From contig CAMDAB010000026.1 in NCBI GenBank assembly GCA_945888475.1, positions 1-35,052 of the forward strand: DNA of 35,052 nt, given 5' to 3'. Positions 33,707 through 35,052 of this stretch are shown in pieces (the stretch's first letter is position 1; the number at the start of each line of letters is the position of its first letter). The DNA comes from Saprospira grandis DSM 2844. GTDB lineage: Bacteria; Bacteroidota; Bacteroidia; Chitinophagales; Saprospiraceae. The translations under genes were made by a program, and so were the position numbers. The notes below the pieces were generated by a model that searched no databases, had not been told where the DNA came from, and saw nothing but the letters and a program-made list of their open reading frames with translations.

Positions 33707-34387
33707 TCAATCTTTATTACTCGGATGTACTTCTTCCGCTATGTTATTTTGCTTCCTGAATAAATCAGCCATAAGGATGAGGCATAAAAAACCACTTCCC
33801 AAAACCAAAACAATCAGATTTGGAATTTGCCCTTCGATAAGGAAAAATTCATGAAGCCCTTGTATGATAATTGCTGATGCCAAACCAGTATTAAGATACC
33901 TGAAATGCTGCGATGCATCTGTAGTGAATTTTGCCATTGTAAGAAAATAAGCAAATATTACTGCAATAAACAACTGCCCCAAAATATTTAAGACTGTAAC
34001 AAGGGGATGAATATAAAAATCCAGCATCATAAGCCTGGTAATTGTGATTCCAATGCTTATCCAGATACAATAAACAAGTCCGTAATCAACGGTTTTAAAT
34101 TCCTTACCCGGATAGATAACTAAGCGGCAGAATAAAAATTGCAGCAACTGCATAGCGCTGCCAATCGCAAAAAGCGCGTATATAAAATTAAAAAGTGGGT
34201 CGGAATTGATCGCCCCAATTTTTATACCCATCAGTTTTATGGCATTTCCGGCAAAGGAAATTACTATGCCGGCCAGCAAGGACCAAAGTATTGCTGTGGC
34301 ACTGATTTTTTTTCGGTTATGGACAAATAACAGCAAAATTGCCGGAATAGCAGTAAATCCTACAATAGTATAATCAACTAAGCTCAT
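33707..34387 (-). CDS. PrsW-like membrane protein lacking all catalytic residues (predicted pseudoprotease)
   Basis: This 226-residue membrane protein keeps the PrsW layout: VGFTAIPAILLLFV at the start, the FLFCRLVIYPGKEF helix-loop (84-97), DYGLVYCIWISIGI (101-114), and a late helix SAIIIQGLHEFFL. Aligned with the PrsW at 24057, the catalytic positions have changed: the two Glu of the SEE motif are Met79 and Gln80, Glu122 is Arg118, and the two His are Gln138 and Gln176. The frame is intact over the full length, so it is not simply decayed. I start at the ATG at 34387, which aligns with the paralogue start. It lies 32 bases downstream of an intact PrsW gene, in the same operon. Confidence 0.72.
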   Translation of the reverse strand: MSLVDYTIVGFTAIPAILLLFVHNRKKISATAILWSLLAGIVISFAGNAIKLMGIKIGAINSDPLFNFIYALFAIGSAMQLLQFLFCRLVIYPGKEFKTVDYGLVYCIWISIGITITRLMMLDFYIHPLVTVLNILGQLFIAVIFAYFLTMAKFTTDASQHFRYLNTGLASAIIIQGLHEFFLIEGQIPNLIVLVLGSGFLCLILMADLFRKQNNIAEEVHPSNKD

Positions 34388-34419
34388 TGGAAGAAAAACA
34401 ACAAAAGGTAAAATTAGTT

Positions 34420-35052
34420 TTATCTTTTGTGTGGTGACTCTTCCACATGCCAATGTATCATATAACGACCAATTATAATTGCAGCAATAAGTATGATCAG
34501 CGTAAAAATTGCCAATGCTTCGGTCATTTGCTGCATCAGGAAAAAGTCATAAAGTCCGTGTACAACAGTTGCGCTGAGTAACCCTGTTAAGAGCAGGCTG
34601 GTTCTTTTTTCAGCAGTAAATTTTGCCTTGCCTACAAAATAACCCATAATTACTGCAAAAGAAGCATGAGCGGGAACTGCAGTCAACATTCTTAAAATTG
34701 CTACATTATAGGATAATTCAACTGTTTTCTGGCTATAGACATACATTACATTTTCAAAGGTGGCAAAGCCCATACTCACCATAACTGAGTACACAATGCC
34801 ATCCATCGGTTCGCAAAACTCTTTTTTGGGGAAGATATAATAGCGCAGGAAAAGATATTTGGACAACTCTTCACTGAATCCTACCACTACAACTGCAAAA
34901 ATAAATGTGTTTAACGAATCTTTTCCGATGTTAAAACCCATCTTCATGCCAAATGTTTCAAGCAATATTGCAGGGAAAATGCTAAGAATGCCAAAGAGAA
35001 AACAGGCAATGAGATAGTTGTGCGGTTCGGGCTCGTGTTTGTCGCGCCACCA
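34420..35052 (-). CDS. PrsW family intramembrane metalloprotease, 5' end outside the window
   Basis: This partial gene is open to the edge of the window; 210 codons are visible and the start lies beyond 35052. The conserved residues are all present: SEELSKYLFLRYYIF, FEN in VSMGFATFENVM, VPAHASF, and VVHGLYDFFL. The first visible residues WWRDKHEPEP match the DRYEREP loop of the paralogue at 24057, so only about 20-25 residues are missing. It shares more sequence with that paralogue than with the degenerate copy directly downstream. Target unknown. An internal TTG at 34965 is not the true start. Confidence 0.85.
   Translation of the reverse strand, partial: WWRDKHEPEPHNYLIACFLFGILSIFPAILLETFGMKMGFNIGKDSLNTFIFAVVVVGFSEELSKYLFLRYYIFPKKEFCEPMDGIVYSVMVSMGFATFENVMYVYSQKTVELSYNVAILRMLTAVPAHASFAVIMGYFVGKAKFTAEKRTSLLLTGLLSATVVHGLYDFFLMQQMTEALAIFTLIILIAAIIIGRYMIHWHVEESPHKR

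Noticed and set aside
34388-34453. Longer start of the PrsW-like pseudoprotease at 34453
   Set aside because: It would overlap the upstream protease gene by 34 bases and add residues with no match in the paralogues; the ATG at 34387 aligns with the paralogue start.
1-35052. tRNA, rRNA or other standard RNA genes
   Set aside because: No cloverleaf, rRNA segment or known riboswitch core was seen on either strand on reading; a covariance-model scan would be needed to exclude small RNAs.

Overview
This window is chromosomal DNA of a Bacteroidota bacterium. The main evidence is a fused LpxC-FabZ gene followed by lpxA, parts of a type IX secretion system (a PorQ protein, a PorV-like protein, a PorG/DUF6089-like barrel and a large exported protein with a type IX-like C-terminal domain), TonB-dependent receptors with an N-terminal carboxypeptidase-regulatory-like domain, promoters of the TTG-N19/20-TAnnTTTG type, and no clear Shine-Dalgarno sequences. 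The DNA is moderately AT-rich. The class cannot be fixed from sequence alone; Saprospiria, Chitinophagia or Cytophagia would all fit. I see no rRNA, tRNA, CRISPR array, transposase or phage gene.

Layout. Bases 249-4205 (minus strand) form an amino-acid catabolism operon: leucyl aminopeptidase, fumarylacetoacetase and a PLP-dependent D-threonine-aldolase-like enzyme. Divergent from it are rsmA (4353) and a serA-like 2-hydroxyacid dehydrogenase (5258). Bases 6401-15510 hold a three-gene surface module: a 1264-residue TonB-dependent receptor, a 1361-residue exported protein of unknown function with a type IX-type C-terminal domain, and a PorV-like barrel. Both gaps between these genes contain strong hairpins. 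Next come greA, with its own promoter and an unusually structured leader, a HIT hydrolase, a MORN-like lipoprotein, porQ, and the lipid A cluster lpxC-fabZ / lpxA / ABC ATPase (18750-21569).

Bases 21600-22899 (minus) carry galE preceded by two tiny paralogous cysteine-containing lipoprotein genes. A GT-B glycosyltransferase and a PrsW-type membrane protease follow at 22982-24770. A gene-free element of about 0.5 kb bounded by 69-base direct repeats (24767-25260) separates them from a minus-strand operon encoding a homologue of vitamin K-dependent gamma-glutamyl carboxylase and a second TonB-dependent receptor. After a PorG/DUF6089-like barrel come hddC and gmhA (heptose nucleotide synthesis), an amino-acid permease gene broken by one amber codon, and a DUF1801 protein. 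The window ends with a PrsW-like protein that has lost every catalytic residue, encoded directly downstream of an intact PrsW protease whose 5' end lies outside the window.

Themes. Most of the window concerns the cell envelope: lipid A, heptose and galactose precursors, outer-membrane receptors, type IX secretion and intramembrane proteolysis. The best candidates for undescribed biology are the receptor/exported protein/PorV module, the gamma-carboxylase-like/receptor pair, the protease/pseudoprotease pair, the nested-repeat leader of greA and the pair of micro-lipoproteins.
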